Notes under the pieces: generated by a model
Database searches by the model: none
Told to the model about the DNA's origin: nothing
What the model saw: the letters and a program-made list of their open reading frames with translations, nothing else
Shown: positions 1 to 7,618 of the stretch, piece after piece
How the letters are laid out: each line of letters opens with the position of its first letter
Numbering within the stretch: position 1 is the first letter of the stretch
Assembly (NCBI GenBank): GCA_002422205.1
Contig: DITS01000020.1
Location: 41,514 to 97,816 of the forward strand
DNA length: 56,303 nucleotides
Direction of reading: 5' to 3'
DNA from: Alphaproteobacteria bacterium UBA6178
GTDB lineage: Bacteria; Pseudomonadota; Alphaproteobacteria; Rickettsiales; UBA3002
Translations under genes and position numbers: made by a program

Positions 1-204
1 ATAATCAATCACCAGATGCGCAAAATCCGGCTGACCGGTTTTGGGGCATAACGAGGTAAATTCAGGGCAGGTAAAGCGCACCACATAATCCACCGCGCTT
101 TGCGGATTATCCACCAGTTCAATCACCGCAGCCTCAGGCGAAGCAGGAATATCAGAATTGCCGCCCAGCTGAATCAGATTTTCCGTGTAATGACTATCGC
201 TCAT
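1..204 (-). CDS. queF: QueF, NADPH-dependent preQ0 reductase (3' part outside the window)
   Basis: Reduces 7-cyano-7-deazaguanine (preQ0) to preQ1, the last free-base step of queuosine synthesis. Only the first 68 codons are in the window. They hold the signature TCPEFTSLCPKTGQPDF, whose Cys forms the thioimide with the nitrile. About 35 residues precede the signature, which fits the short single-domain QueF rather than the long E. coli-type form. The ATG overlaps the queC stop as ATGA, so the gene is the third cistron of queE-queC-queF and probably translationally coupled. The stop lies beyond base 1. Confidence 0.93.
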   Translation of the reverse strand, partial: MSDSHYTENLIQLGGNSDIPASPEAAVIELVDNPQSAVDYVVRFTCPEFTSLCPKTGQPDFAHLVIDY

Positions 205-887
205 GCATACCTCGTAGGATCAGTGATCTTGCTATCGTTAAATCCGCGCTGACGCAACAAACAACTGTCACATTGGCCACAAGCGAGGCCTTGCGGTGTC
301 GGATCATAGCAACTAATCGTTTCGCTGTAATCCACCCCCAGCGCATGGCCCCTTGCGATAATCGCCGCCTTGCTCCAGTCAATCAACGGGGTGTGAATAC
401 GAATCCGTTGGTTATTCTCCACCCCATAAGCCGTCGCCAGATTGGCCATCTGCTCATACGCCGCAATAAAATCCGGCCTGCAATCCGGATAACCGCTATA
501 ATCCAGCGCATTCACCCCGATGAAAATATCATACGCTCGCAATGTCTCCGCCCAGGCCAGCGCAAATGATAAAAAGATGGTATTGCGTGCCGGCACATAC
601 GTCACCGGAATGCCTAGCCCGATTTCTTCCACCGTTTCATGCTTGGGCACAGCAATATTATCCGTCAATGCCGAGCCGCCAAACAGTCGCAAATCAATAT
701 CGGCTATTTTATGCTCCGCCACATCCAGCTGGCGTGCCACCCGCGTCGCCGCTTCCAGCTCCACCGCATGGCGTTGACCATAACGAAAACTCAGCGCATG
801 AATGGCAAAGCCCTGATCGCGCGCTATCGCCCCCGCTGTCGCCGAATCCAGCCCACCGCTCAATAGCAACACCGCCTTTTTACTCAT
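201..887 (-). CDS. queC: QueC, 7-cyano-7-deazaguanine synthase
   Basis: Converts 7-carboxy-7-deazaguanine, ATP and ammonia to preQ0 in the cytoplasm. The 228-residue product has the ATP-pyrophosphatase loop SGGLDS at residues 10-15. Near the C-terminus are four zinc-ligand cysteines, C193, C203, C206 and C209 (CYDP...CGQCDSC). The length is normal for the family. It overlaps queE upstream and queF downstream by four bases each (ATGA), so the three genes form one tight queuosine operon. Neighbour QueE supplies its substrate and QueF uses its product. Confidence 0.96.
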   Translation of the reverse strand: MSKKAVLLLSGGLDSATAGAIARDQGFAIHALSFRYGQRHAVELEAATRVARQLDVAEHKIADIDLRLFGGSALTDNIAVPKHETVEEIGLGIPVTYVPARNTIFLSFALAWAETLRAYDIFIGVNALDYSGYPDCRPDFIAAYEQMANLATAYGVENNQRIRIHTPLIDWSKAAIIARGHALGVDYSETISCYDPTPQGLACGQCDSCLLRQRGFNDSKITDPTRYA

Positions 888-1558
888 GGAATCCCCAGCA
901 TCTTATGGGTTTGTAACGATAACCGATAGCCTTCCTCCATCGAAAGCTGCAAACAGCGCGACAAATTCGCCGCATTGAGCACCGCATCCCCTTCATCCAT
1001 CGGCTGCACATAAACCGGAATATCCAGCAAACTCTGTCCTACCTCCTGCACGATGGCATAATCAGGCTGTTGCGCTGAAATAATGAATTTAAACGCACTA
1101 ACCCGCTCCAGCAAATCCTCGCGTATCGGGTGATAATGCCCTTTGGTGCTTTTGGGCGAGCAAATAATATCCACCCCATAAGGTAATGGGCGGTACAGCG
1201 TGCCATTGGTTTCAATCTGCACTAAATAATCCTGCTCGAGCAATGCCTCACATAGAGGTGCAATCGGTTGGCGCAGCGGCTCGCCACCGGTAATCACCAC
1301 CAGTTCACTAATGCGCTTCCCCTGTACGCTGGCAAATTGATTCACCCGCTCCAGCACCGCATCAAGGCTCAGCGGCTTAAAGTTTTCAAATTCCGTATCG
1401 CAAAATTCACAAGTTAAATTGCAACCACCCAGCCGCACAAACACCGCAGGCCACCCCACATACGGCCCCTCGCCCTGCAATGTCGGAAAAATTTCTTCAA
1501 TATCGAGCACTTGCCCGTCACCCATTACAGGCTTTCTCACGGGGTTTTTACCAAACAT
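884..1558 (-). CDS. queE: QueE, 7-carboxy-7-deazaguanine synthase (radical SAM)
   Basis: Radical-SAM enzyme that contracts 6-carboxy-tetrahydropterin to 7-carboxy-7-deazaguanine. The start is set at the ATG giving MFGKNPVRKP, which matches how alphaproteobacterial QueE proteins begin. A longer reading frame to 1636 exists, but its extra 26 residues look non-homologous. With this start the 224-residue protein has the 4Fe-4S ligands C46, C50 and C53 in CNLTCEFCDT, the family's CxxxCxxC spacing. FPTLQGEGPYVG just before is also typical. It is the first gene of the que operon. queD is not in this window. Confidence 0.94.
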   Translation of the reverse strand: MFGKNPVRKPVMGDGQVLDIEEIFPTLQGEGPYVGWPAVFVRLGGCNLTCEFCDTEFENFKPLSLDAVLERVNQFASVQGKRISELVVITGGEPLRQPIAPLCEALLEQDYLVQIETNGTLYRPLPYGVDIICSPKSTKGHYHPIREDLLERVSAFKFIISAQQPDYAIVQEVGQSLLDIPVYVQPMDEGDAVLNAANLSRCLQLSMEEGYRLSLQTHKMLGIP

Positions 1559-1657
1559 ACCAGACCTTTGGCGGACGAGACTCACTGGTTGCATCGTGCC
1601 GCATTGTGCCGTAAACAGGCTATAACCGTTAATCACCGCACAGATATAGAAGATTCC

Positions 1658-2851
1658 ATGGCAAAATCAAACAAACTCGACAACAAAGGCTTAGAAACCA
1701 AACTGGTACGCGGCGGCACCATCCGCAGCAATTTCGGCGAGGTCAGCGAAGCCATCTATCTCAATTCCGGCTTTTGCTATGACAGCGCCGAAACCGCCGA
1801 AAGCCGCTTTAATGGTGAAGCTCCCGGCTATGTGTATAGCCGGTATCTCAATCCCAACCTCGCGATGCTCGAAGAAAAACTGGCTCTACTCGAAGGCGCC
1901 GAAAAAGCCTGCGTAATGGCCAGCGGCATGGCCGCCGTATTCGCCAGCATGATGTGTTTTCTCAAAGCAGGCGACCATGTTATCGCCAATCGTGTGCTTT
2001 TTGGCTCCTGTTATTACATCATCACCCAAGTGCTGCCGCGCTTTGGTATCAGCTATACCTTAGTTGAAGGCACCAACGAAGCCGACTGGGCCGCCGCCTT
2101 TAGCGACAACACCACCGCCGTCTTCTTAGAAACCCCCGCCAACCCCACGCTGGCCATCACCGACATCGCCATGGTTGCGCATCTCGCCCATGCCAAGGGC
2201 GCAAAGCTGATTGTCGATAATATTTTTGCCACCCCATTATACCAGCACCCGCTCGAATTAGGCGCCGATATCGTGGTGTATTCCACCACCAAACACATGG
2301 ATGGTCAGGGACGCACATTAGGTGGCGCGGTGCTGGGTAGCGAAGAGTATATCACCGAAACCTTGCTTCCGTTCCATCGCCACACCGGCCCCGCTATGAG
2401 CCCCTTTACCGCTTGGCTCATCCTCAAATCACTCGAAACCTTTACCTTGCGGATGGAACGCCACACCGATAATGCCGAAGCCATCGCCAAAATGCTAAAC
2501 GACCATCCAAAGATTGAACGCGTGTATTATCCGACCCTGCCCACGCACCCGCAATATGATCTGGCCAAGCGGCAGATGTCACGCGGCAGCGCGCTGGTTG
2601 CCTTCGCCGTAAAGGGCAAAAAGGCAGATGCCTTTAAACTCATGAACCATTTAAAAATCCTGGATATATCCAATAATCTGGGCGATGCAAAATCGCTGAT
2701 CACACACCCCGCCACTACGACACATTCGAATATAGATGAGAATGAGCGCAACGCCATGGGCATCACGGAAAATATCATGCGTCTTTCAGTCGGATTGGAA
2801 TCTCAGACCGATTTGCTGGAAGATTTACAACAGGCACTCGAAGCGCTGTAG
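1658..2851 (+). CDS. metZ: MetZ, O-succinylhomoserine sulfhydrylase
   Basis: PLP-dependent Cys/Met-metabolism enzyme that makes homocysteine directly from O-succinylhomoserine and sulfide. The 397-residue product has the PLP lysine in YSTTKHMDGQG (K212), plus the family blocks SRYLNPN and ETPANPTL. The long segment LDISNNLGDAKSLITHP near the C-terminus is standard. The ATG at 1658 gives the normal N-terminus; the open frame runs upstream to 1511 but into the divergent queE promoter region. The gene stands alone, divergent from queE (99 bases between) and ends one base from the convergent gene at 2853. Cystathionine gamma-synthase is the main alternative; the N-terminal LETKLVRGG and overall similarity favour MetZ. 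Confidence 0.92.
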   Translation: MAKSNKLDNKGLETKLVRGGTIRSNFGEVSEAIYLNSGFCYDSAETAESRFNGEAPGYVYSRYLNPNLAMLEEKLALLEGAEKACVMASGMAAVFASMMCFLKAGDHVIANRVLFGSCYYIITQVLPRFGISYTLVEGTNEADWAAAFSDNTTAVFLETPANPTLAITDIAMVAHLAHAKGAKLIVDNIFATPLYQHPLELGADIVVYSTTKHMDGQGRTLGGAVLGSEEYITETLLPFHRHTGPAMSPFTAWLILKSLETFTLRMERHTDNAEAIAKMLNDHPKIERVYYPTLPTHPQYDLAKRQMSRGSALVAFAVKGKKADAFKLMNHLKILDISNNLGDAKSLITHPATTTHSNIDENERNAMGITENIMRLSVGLESQTDLLEDLQQALEAL

Positions 2852-2852
2852 C

Positions 2853-3554
2853 CTACCACCAGCCATTTGAATCCTTAGGAGCATTACCCCAGATATTGCC
2901 GCCGCCCTTGGACGCGCCATTACCCCAGATATCACCACCCGATGCAGACGAGCCCCACACATTACCACCCGCTGCGGAATGACCCGCTGTGCCCGCATGC
3001 CAGCCAGCACGCTTGGTGGTGTCATATTTGCTAATCAACTCGCAAATGCGGTGCTCTGAATAGCCACAGCCCGATTTATATTTACCCACTACACAGCCCG
3101 TTTGCTTGTTTTTGATATTGCCGGTTTTAGCATCGACCACCAGAATACACTGGCCTTTCGAGTCATAAATACGGCCCTTATTATCAATACGGCCACCCTG
3201 CATACCGGTAAAATATTTGGCTTTAACCGAAACGCCTTCTTCTTTTTTGCGTTTCTTCTCTTCTTTTTTGGCTTTCTTCTCAGCAATACGCTGCAAAATA
3301 TCCTGCGCGCCTTGCGAGAGCTCGCGGCAATCCGACGCATCGGTGCCCGGCAAATGAAAGGCATATTTCCCGCCGCTCGCCGCTTTGGTGCGAACTTCGT
3401 CCATTTTTTCTTTTAAAATTTCCTGATAACGCTCTTCCGATGTTTTTTCATTCGGCTTTTTACCGCCTTTTTTCAAACTATTCAGAAACTGCGTTTTGGC
3501 GCTGCTCGAATTCTTGTTTTGAAATTGCGACGGTAATTCCTGAACAAAACGCAT
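2853..3554 (-). CDS. Unknown protein with charged middle, Cys-bearing beta-like module and Gly/Trp repeat tail
   Basis: Not recognised. The 233-residue product has four visible parts. A polar N-terminus is followed by a lysine/glutamate-rich helix (about residues 88-105, EKKAKKEEKKRKKEE). Next is a module of short G-x-I-type strands with cysteines (GGRIDNKGRIYDSKGQC to GCGYSEHRICEL). Last is a tail in which three WG motifs (W200, W210, W222) sit in glycine/serine repeats, ending in GWW. No signal peptide or membrane segment is seen. The ATG has a good ribosome site (TAGGAGT, 5 bases upstream). The middle module loosely recalls 4-fold beta-flower domains, but I would not assign it. It is monocistronic and convergent with metZ. 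Confidence 0.75.
   Translation of the reverse strand: MRFVQELPSQFQNKNSSSAKTQFLNSLKKGGKKPNEKTSEERYQEILKEKMDEVRTKAASGGKYAFHLPGTDASDCRELSQGAQDILQRIAEKKAKKEEKKRKKEEGVSVKAKYFTGMQGGRIDNKGRIYDSKGQCILVVDAKTGNIKNKQTGCVVGKYKSGCGYSEHRICELISKYDTTKRAGWHAGTAGHSAAGGNVWGSSASGGDIWGNGASKGGGNIWGNAPKDSNGWW
2877..2969 (-). repeat. Threefold Gly-Gly-x-Ile/Val-Trp-Gly coding repeat
   Basis: Within the 2853-3554 gene, residues 196-226 repeat the unit GG(N/D)(V/I)WG(S/N) three times, with tryptophans 10 and 12 residues apart. At DNA level the units are about 30-36 bases and clearly similar (recurring CCCCAGATAT on the + strand). This looks like slippage or unit duplication inside the gene. Confidence 0.7.
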
Positions 3555-3595
3555 GATGTACTCCTAATCAATTCATTTTTATTATTTATAATGTC

Positions 3596-3624
3596 ATTAT
3601 AACCAAAATGAGGTTAATAGTTGA
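3596..3624 (-). promoter_or_regulatory. Possible promoter of the 2853-3554 gene
   Basis: A perfect TATAAT -10 box on the minus strand (3601-3596) lies 41 bases before the ATG. The best -35 at 17-base spacing, TCAACT (3624-3619), is poor. The spacer is AT-rich. The rest of the 144-base gap to 3699 shows no other clear signal. Confidence 0.35.
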
Positions 3625-3698
3625 TGAAGATTGTGTGACAATTGCAAACATCTTTCTTTTAAAATAACGATAATACAAATGATTAGGTAAGACAGATA

Positions 3699-4130
3699 AT
3701 GATATTTCGCACCATATTGCTAATAATAGCCACGCTCGCAGCAAGCAGTGCTTATGCATTCACCATTACCAAAGTAACATTACACACCGCCAACGGCGAT
3801 ACGCCCCTGAAAGTAGAACTCGCCACCACCTCGCAGCAATTGCAGCAAGGGCTAATGTATCGCAGCGAAATCGGGCCATTCGACGGCATGCTATTCGACT
3901 TTGGCAAAACCAAATCCGTCAGCATGTGGATGAAAAATACCGAAATATCCCTCGATATGATCTTTATTACGGAGAAAGGTAAAGTCGCAGGCATCGCCGA
4001 GAACACCGAACCCCACTCGCTCGAAGAAATTGCAGCCCCCATCAAAGTCCGTTATGTGCTTGAGCTCGCTGCCGGAAAAGCCAAAGAATATGGCATTCAG
4101 GTCGAAGATAAGGTAACCATCCAACCATGA
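3699..4130 (+). CDS. DUF192 family exported protein
   Basis: 143-residue DUF192 protein. It starts with a signal peptide (about residues 1-20, MIFRTILLIIATLAASSAYA), so the mature part is predicted to be periplasmic. The DUF192 core is visible as LQQGLMYRSE, the family block MWMKNTEISLDMIFI, then VLELAAGKAKEYGI. Biochemical function is unknown for the family. Its stop overlaps the next gene's start as ATGA, and that gene encodes a diverged version of the same fold, so the two are probably made together. No convincing promoter could be fixed upstream. Confidence 0.9.
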   Translation: MIFRTILLIIATLAASSAYAFTITKVTLHTANGDTPLKVELATTSQQLQQGLMYRSEIGPFDGMLFDFGKTKSVSMWMKNTEISLDMIFITEKGKVAGIAENTEPHSLEEIAAPIKVRYVLELAAGKAKEYGIQVEDKVTIQP

Positions 4131-4666
4131 AGCTGTGCATTGCAATCCTGTGTATCCTGATGCCTGCTTTTGCAGCAGCGCAAAATACCCCGCTGGTTTT
4201 CCGCCGCGAATCCATGACCATCATCCCCAAAGCCCCGCCTGTCAAAGTGCTAACCGAAGAGGATGAAGGCAAAGAAGAAAAGGCCGAAACACAACCCACA
4301 GACCCATTGGTATTTAATATCGAAGTGCGCGGCGAACGCGCCATGCGACTCGAAGGCATCACTTCGCTCACGCGGTTGCAAGATGATACCGGTGTGATGA
4401 TCATGTTTGGCGCACCGATAGACCTGCCGCAAATGAAGCTGAATATCTACACCCCCGTCGATGCGCTGATGGTCGATGAAGAAGGCACCATTTTCCAGAT
4501 TATGCCTGAGCTGATATTGGGCCACATGGCAGAGGATGTCCCCAACCGCAAGCCGGTGCTGGCATTTCTATATTTGAAGTCGGGTATCTGCGCCGAAAAA
4601 GGCATCCGCCCCGGTTCACGCATCGAGCACCCCTATTTCATGCCCAAGCCCACCGTGCTGGAATAA
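4127..4666 (+). CDS. Diverged DUF192-like exported protein
   Basis: 179 residues with a signal peptide (about 1-19, MKLCIAILCILMPAFAAAQ). An acidic linker follows (TEEDEGKEEKAE, about residues 43-54). By eye the C-terminal half lines up with the DUF192 core of the upstream neighbour. For example MFGAPIDLPQMKLNIYTP aligns with DFGKTKSVSMWMKNTEIS, and LAFLYLKSGICAEKGIRPG with VLELAAGKAKEYGIQ. The signature WMKN is lost, so a standard domain search might miss it. It is translationally coupled to the intact DUF192 gene (ATGA). I infer tandem duplication and divergence with a partner or structural role. Confidence 0.8.
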   Translation: MKLCIAILCILMPAFAAAQNTPLVFRRESMTIIPKAPPVKVLTEEDEGKEEKAETQPTDPLVFNIEVRGERAMRLEGITSLTRLQDDTGVMIMFGAPIDLPQMKLNIYTPVDALMVDEEGTIFQIMPELILGHMAEDVPNRKPVLAFLYLKSGICAEKGIRPGSRIEHPYFMPKPTVLE

Positions 4667-4667
4667 T

Positions 4668-5084
4668 TCAGGCCTTCACCGCGCTGATAATCACAAACGC
4701 CTGCGCCGTCGGATATTCATCCGTCAGCGTCAAATCAATCTGCGCACGATAACCCTCAGGCGTGATATGGTCCAGCACACGCTTTGCGCCGCCTGTAAGC
4801 TGCATCGTCGGTTTGCCGCTAGGCATATTCACCACTTCCATATCGCGCCAAAACACCCCGAAATGAAAACCGGTACCCAGCGCCTTGCTACAGGCTTCCT
4901 TAGCCGCAAAGCGTTTAGCATAGGTCGACACATGGTTATTGCGTTGACCGCCTTCTGCCCTTCGCCGCGCCTTTGCCTGCTCACGCACCGTAAAAATGCG
5001 GTTCTCAAACCGCTCACCAAAGCGAGCAAGCGTTTTCTCCAATCGCCTAATATCAATAATATCGCTACCGGTGCCCAATATCAT
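4668..5084 (-). CDS. acpS: AcpS, holo-[acyl-carrier-protein] synthase
   Basis: Transfers 4'-phosphopantetheine from CoA to acyl carrier protein. The 138-residue protein shows the family's two metal/CoA blocks, GTGSDIIDIRRLE at the N-terminus and FAAKEACSKALGTG near the middle. Size and ending are normal. The start codon overlaps the pdxJ stop as ATGA, giving the common alphaproteobacterial pdxJ-acpS pair. It is convergent with the DUF192 pair, with one base between stops. Confidence 0.96.
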   Translation of the reverse strand: MILGTGSDIIDIRRLEKTLARFGERFENRIFTVREQAKARRRAEGGQRNNHVSTYAKRFAAKEACSKALGTGFHFGVFWRDMEVVNMPSGKPTMQLTGGAKRVLDHITPEGYRAQIDLTLTDEYPTAQAFVIISAVKA

Positions 5085-5809
5085 CGCGCATCATCCATGC
5101 AGCGACGCATCTGCTTAATCGCCGCGTCCAGCCCCACAAACACCGCCTCGCCAATCAAAAAATGGCCGATATTCAGCTCCACAATATCACCTATCGCCGC
5201 AATCGGCCCCACCGTATCATAGCTAAGCCCATGCCCCGCATGACATTCCAGCCCCAGCTGCGTGGCATAAGCCGCTGCCGAGCGAATCGCCTGCAATGAC
5301 TGCTCAGCAGCCTGTCCGCTTTGCTCACAATACGCACCCGTATGCAGCTCGATAATATCCGCTCCACAGGCTTTGGCTGCATCAAGCTGACGGTGCTCCG
5401 CATCCACAAACAGCGACACGCGTATACCCTGCCCCTGCAATTCCTGCGTCATCCGTGTAATCAGCGACTGCTGTGCTACCACATCCAGCCCGCCTTCTGT
5501 TGTCACTTCCTGCCGTTTTTCCGGCACAATGCACGCCGCATGAGGGCGCGTGCGCAGCGCAATGGCCAGCATTTCTTCAGTAGGGGCCATTTCCAAATTC
5601 AGCGGCAAATCAATCTCAGCCTTCAGCCGCTCGATATCCTTATCCGATATATGGCGGCGGTCTTCGCGCAAATGCGCGGTGATACCATCGGCACCGGCTT
5701 GCGCTGCCACTTGCGCCGCACGCACAGGATCAGGATGCGCCACCTTCCGTGCATTGCGAATGGTCGCCACATGGTCAATATTCACACCCAGTCTCAGATA
5801 GTCGCTCAT
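5081..5809 (-). CDS. pdxJ: PdxJ, pyridoxine 5'-phosphate synthase
   Basis: Condenses 3-amino-1-hydroxyacetone phosphate with 1-deoxyxylulose 5-phosphate to give pyridoxine phosphate (vitamin B6). It is a 242-residue TIM-barrel protein. The N-terminus LRLGVNIDHVATIRNAR is diagnostic, followed by LNLEMAPTEEM, CIVPEKRQEVTTEGG, ELHTGAYC and CHAGHGL, all family blocks. Length is normal. It is first of the pdxJ-acpS pair. PLP made by this pathway serves MetZ, BioF, BioA, IscS and the second desulfurase in the same window. Confidence 0.97.
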   Translation of the reverse strand: MSDYLRLGVNIDHVATIRNARKVAHPDPVRAAQVAAQAGADGITAHLREDRRHISDKDIERLKAEIDLPLNLEMAPTEEMLAIALRTRPHAACIVPEKRQEVTTEGGLDVVAQQSLITRMTQELQGQGIRVSLFVDAEHRQLDAAKACGADIIELHTGAYCEQSGQAAEQSLQAIRSAAAYATQLGLECHAGHGLSYDTVGPIAAIGDIVELNIGHFLIGEAVFVGLDAAIKQMRRCMDDAR

Positions 5810-5863
5810 GCCTTAGGCAATAGAGCAATCAAACCAAAAATCAAAGGGGATTATATAAGAGAA

Positions 5864-6628
5864 TCAGTGAATCCGAGTCTGTTCAGCCACCTGCTGCTCG
5901 GTAACAGCCTGCGTCCATGCTTTACCATCTTGACGCAAGGGCTCTGCATAGGCTTTATCTTGCACACGTTCCACTTCCTGACCAATAAACTTGGCTTCGC
6001 GTTTGAGGTGATAATCGGCAATATCCATGCCCTTTTCCGTTTGCTGACGCACCATAAACTGGCGAACACCAAACCCAGCCAATGTGAGCGCAAGCGCACC
6101 GCTAAACATAGTTCCAACAACCTTGAACGTATTTTTTGGTAGATCAAAGGCAGACTTTGCAACCTGAGCAGCTTCCTTACCGACTTCGGTCGCAACCTCT
6201 TTGCCAACCTCTCCAACCACTTTTCCTACTTCTGTTGCCACTTCTTTGGTGGCATCAGTTACTGCTTTGTCGTCTGTTCCAAGCGCAATACCCACCACTA
6301 CGCCGATAGCCGTACCAATGGCGCTCCAAAACAAACCGGCAAAACGTTCAAACAAAGCCGAAATAAGACCGATACGCTCAACCAGCAAATTGGTTTTAAC
6401 ATTAAAATCTTTTACCTGCTCAAATGCATCCTGACTGGAAACATCCGAAAATTTAGGAGCCTGATTGCTGGATATAAACGGTAGCTTGCCCGAAAACACC
6501 TCACCCACGCCGGACGTCACAGAGCCAACGCCGGCAGTGACTGTGCCAACGGTATTTTTTATAGCCGAAGAACCTAGCATATACATGCCTGAGCTTCTTT
6601 CTGGCGCGACTTTAGGGGTTTTGTCCAT
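5864..6628 (-). CDS. Unknown membrane protein with KEVATEVGK repeats
   Basis: Not recognised. The 254 residues begin with a Gly/Val/Ser-rich stretch (about 24-48). A membrane-like segment lies at about 98-117 (LFWSAIGTAIGVVVGIALG). An amphipathic Lys/Glu/Val region at about 121-160 contains KEVATEVGK twice, 15 residues apart. A second membrane-like segment spans about 168-188, and a charged C-terminal tail ends in EQTRIH. The pattern suggests a two-pass inner-membrane hairpin with a helical loop between the passes. There is no signal peptide. It lies between pdxJ and pheA on the same strand. The ATG at 6628 has only a weak ribosome site, so the start is uncertain. Confidence 0.7.
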   Translation of the reverse strand: MDKTPKVAPERSSGMYMLGSSAIKNTVGTVTAGVGSVTSGVGEVFSGKLPFISSNQAPKFSDVSSQDAFEQVKDFNVKTNLLVERIGLISALFERFAGLFWSAIGTAIGVVVGIALGTDDKAVTDATKEVATEVGKVVGEVGKEVATEVGKEAAQVAKSAFDLPKNTFKVVGTMFSGALALTLAGFGVRQFMVRQQTEKGMDIADYHLKREAKFIGQEVERVQDKAYAEPLRQDGKAWTQAVTEQQVAEQTRIH

Positions 6629-6678
6629 GCTTACAGTATAACGCCATCATGTGACAGAATTATGACAATTACATGAAT

Positions 6679-7533
6679 TTAGCTGTAACGCTTGGGATCA
6701 GCAAGGTAAACACCCAGCACTTTGGTGCGCTGGCTAAAAAACCCAAGCTCTTCCAGCGCCAACTGTACCGGACGCGAGCGCGGATGCCCTTCAAACGTAA
6801 TGAAGAACTGCGCCGACTTATCCATGCCTTCACCAATATAGCTTTCCAGCTTGATGATATTCACCCCATTGGTAGCAAACCCGCCAAGGCATTTATAAAG
6901 CGACGACGGAATACTACGCACGGTAAATAACAGGCTAGTTAACACCTGCCCATCATCCGGCTCAATATCGAGAGGCTCCGCCGCCAGCGTAATAAATAAC
7001 GTCCGGTTGCGGTTATCATCCTGCATGTGTTTACGCAAGGGCTCCAACCCATAAAGCGCACCGGCCAGCTCAGAGCAAATCGCCCCCTTGCTTGCATCAT
7101 TCCACGCTGCCACATCACGCCCCGCCATCGCCGTATCGGGGTGCATCACTGCCGTTAGTCCTAATTTACGAATAGTCCCCCGGCACTGCATCAACGCTTG
7201 CGGATGCGAATGCACGGTTTTCAAATCCTCAAGCTTCGCCCCCTTCAGGCCAAACAAATGATGCTCAATCTTTAAATAATACTCATCAATAATATGCAGC
7301 TTGGTGTTGGGCAGCAGGTTATGAATTTCCGCGACGCGCCCTGCCTGCGAGTTTTCAATCGGAATCATGCCATATTTGGCAATCCCCTGCTCCACCGCAT
7401 CAAATACATCTTCAAACTCCGGCACCGCCAGCGTTTCCATATAAGGGTGCTTCTCACGGCAGGCCAGATCGGCATTTGCTCCCTCAATGCCTGCAAAAGC
7501 AACGGTATTTTCTGGGTCTTTTGGACTAGACAT
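6679..7533 (-). CDS. pheA: PheA-type prephenate dehydratase with ACT domain
   Basis: Decarboxylates and dehydrates prephenate to phenylpyruvate in phenylalanine synthesis. The 284-residue monofunctional protein has the catalytic domain (PIENSQAGRVAEIHNLLP; SHPQALMQCR) and a C-terminal ACT domain (LYKCLGGFATNGVNIIKLESY) for feedback control by Phe. One oddity is that the catalytic TRF triplet reads TLF (in NRNRTLFITLA). The catalytic Thr is kept but the following Arg is Leu. It is divergent from DAHP synthase with 85 bases between, which contain an inverted repeat. There is no chorismate mutase domain. Confidence 0.94.
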   Translation of the reverse strand: MSSPKDPENTVAFAGIEGANADLACREKHPYMETLAVPEFEDVFDAVEQGIAKYGMIPIENSQAGRVAEIHNLLPNTKLHIIDEYYLKIEHHLFGLKGAKLEDLKTVHSHPQALMQCRGTIRKLGLTAVMHPDTAMAGRDVAAWNDASKGAICSELAGALYGLEPLRKHMQDDNRNRTLFITLAAEPLDIEPDDGQVLTSLLFTVRSIPSSLYKCLGGFATNGVNIIKLESYIGEGMDKSAQFFITFEGHPRSRPVQLALEELGFFSQRTKVLGVYLADPKRYS

Positions 7534-7566
7534 TGGCGTGGTTACTCCCTACATATTCACTCACGA

Positions 7567-7587
7567 TATAGGCGCTTGCGCCCTATA
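7567..7587. promoter_or_regulatory. Inverted repeat between divergent pheA and DAHP synthase
   Basis: The 21 bases read TATAGGCGC, then TT, then GCGCCCTATA: a near-perfect palindrome with one extra C in the right arm. It is roughly central in the 85-base divergent gap and its right arm contains a TATAAA that could be a -10 box for the + gene. The geometry suits an operator serving both aromatic genes; a chance repeat is possible. Confidence 0.4.
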
Positions 7588-7618
7588 AATCAAGCATGCA
7601 GACAGGTAGATACAGAGT

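Noticed and set aside
1559..1657. preQ1 riboswitch before the que operon or SAM riboswitch before metZ
   Set aside because: The 99-base gap shows no C-rich loop/A-rich tail of preQ1-I and no recognisable SAM fold.
5321..6142. Long + strand open frame (273 codons) across pdxJ and its downstream neighbour
   Set aside because: It runs antisense through pdxJ and another gene, lacks a ribosome site, and its protein is His/Arg/Gln-rich as expected of a shadow frame.
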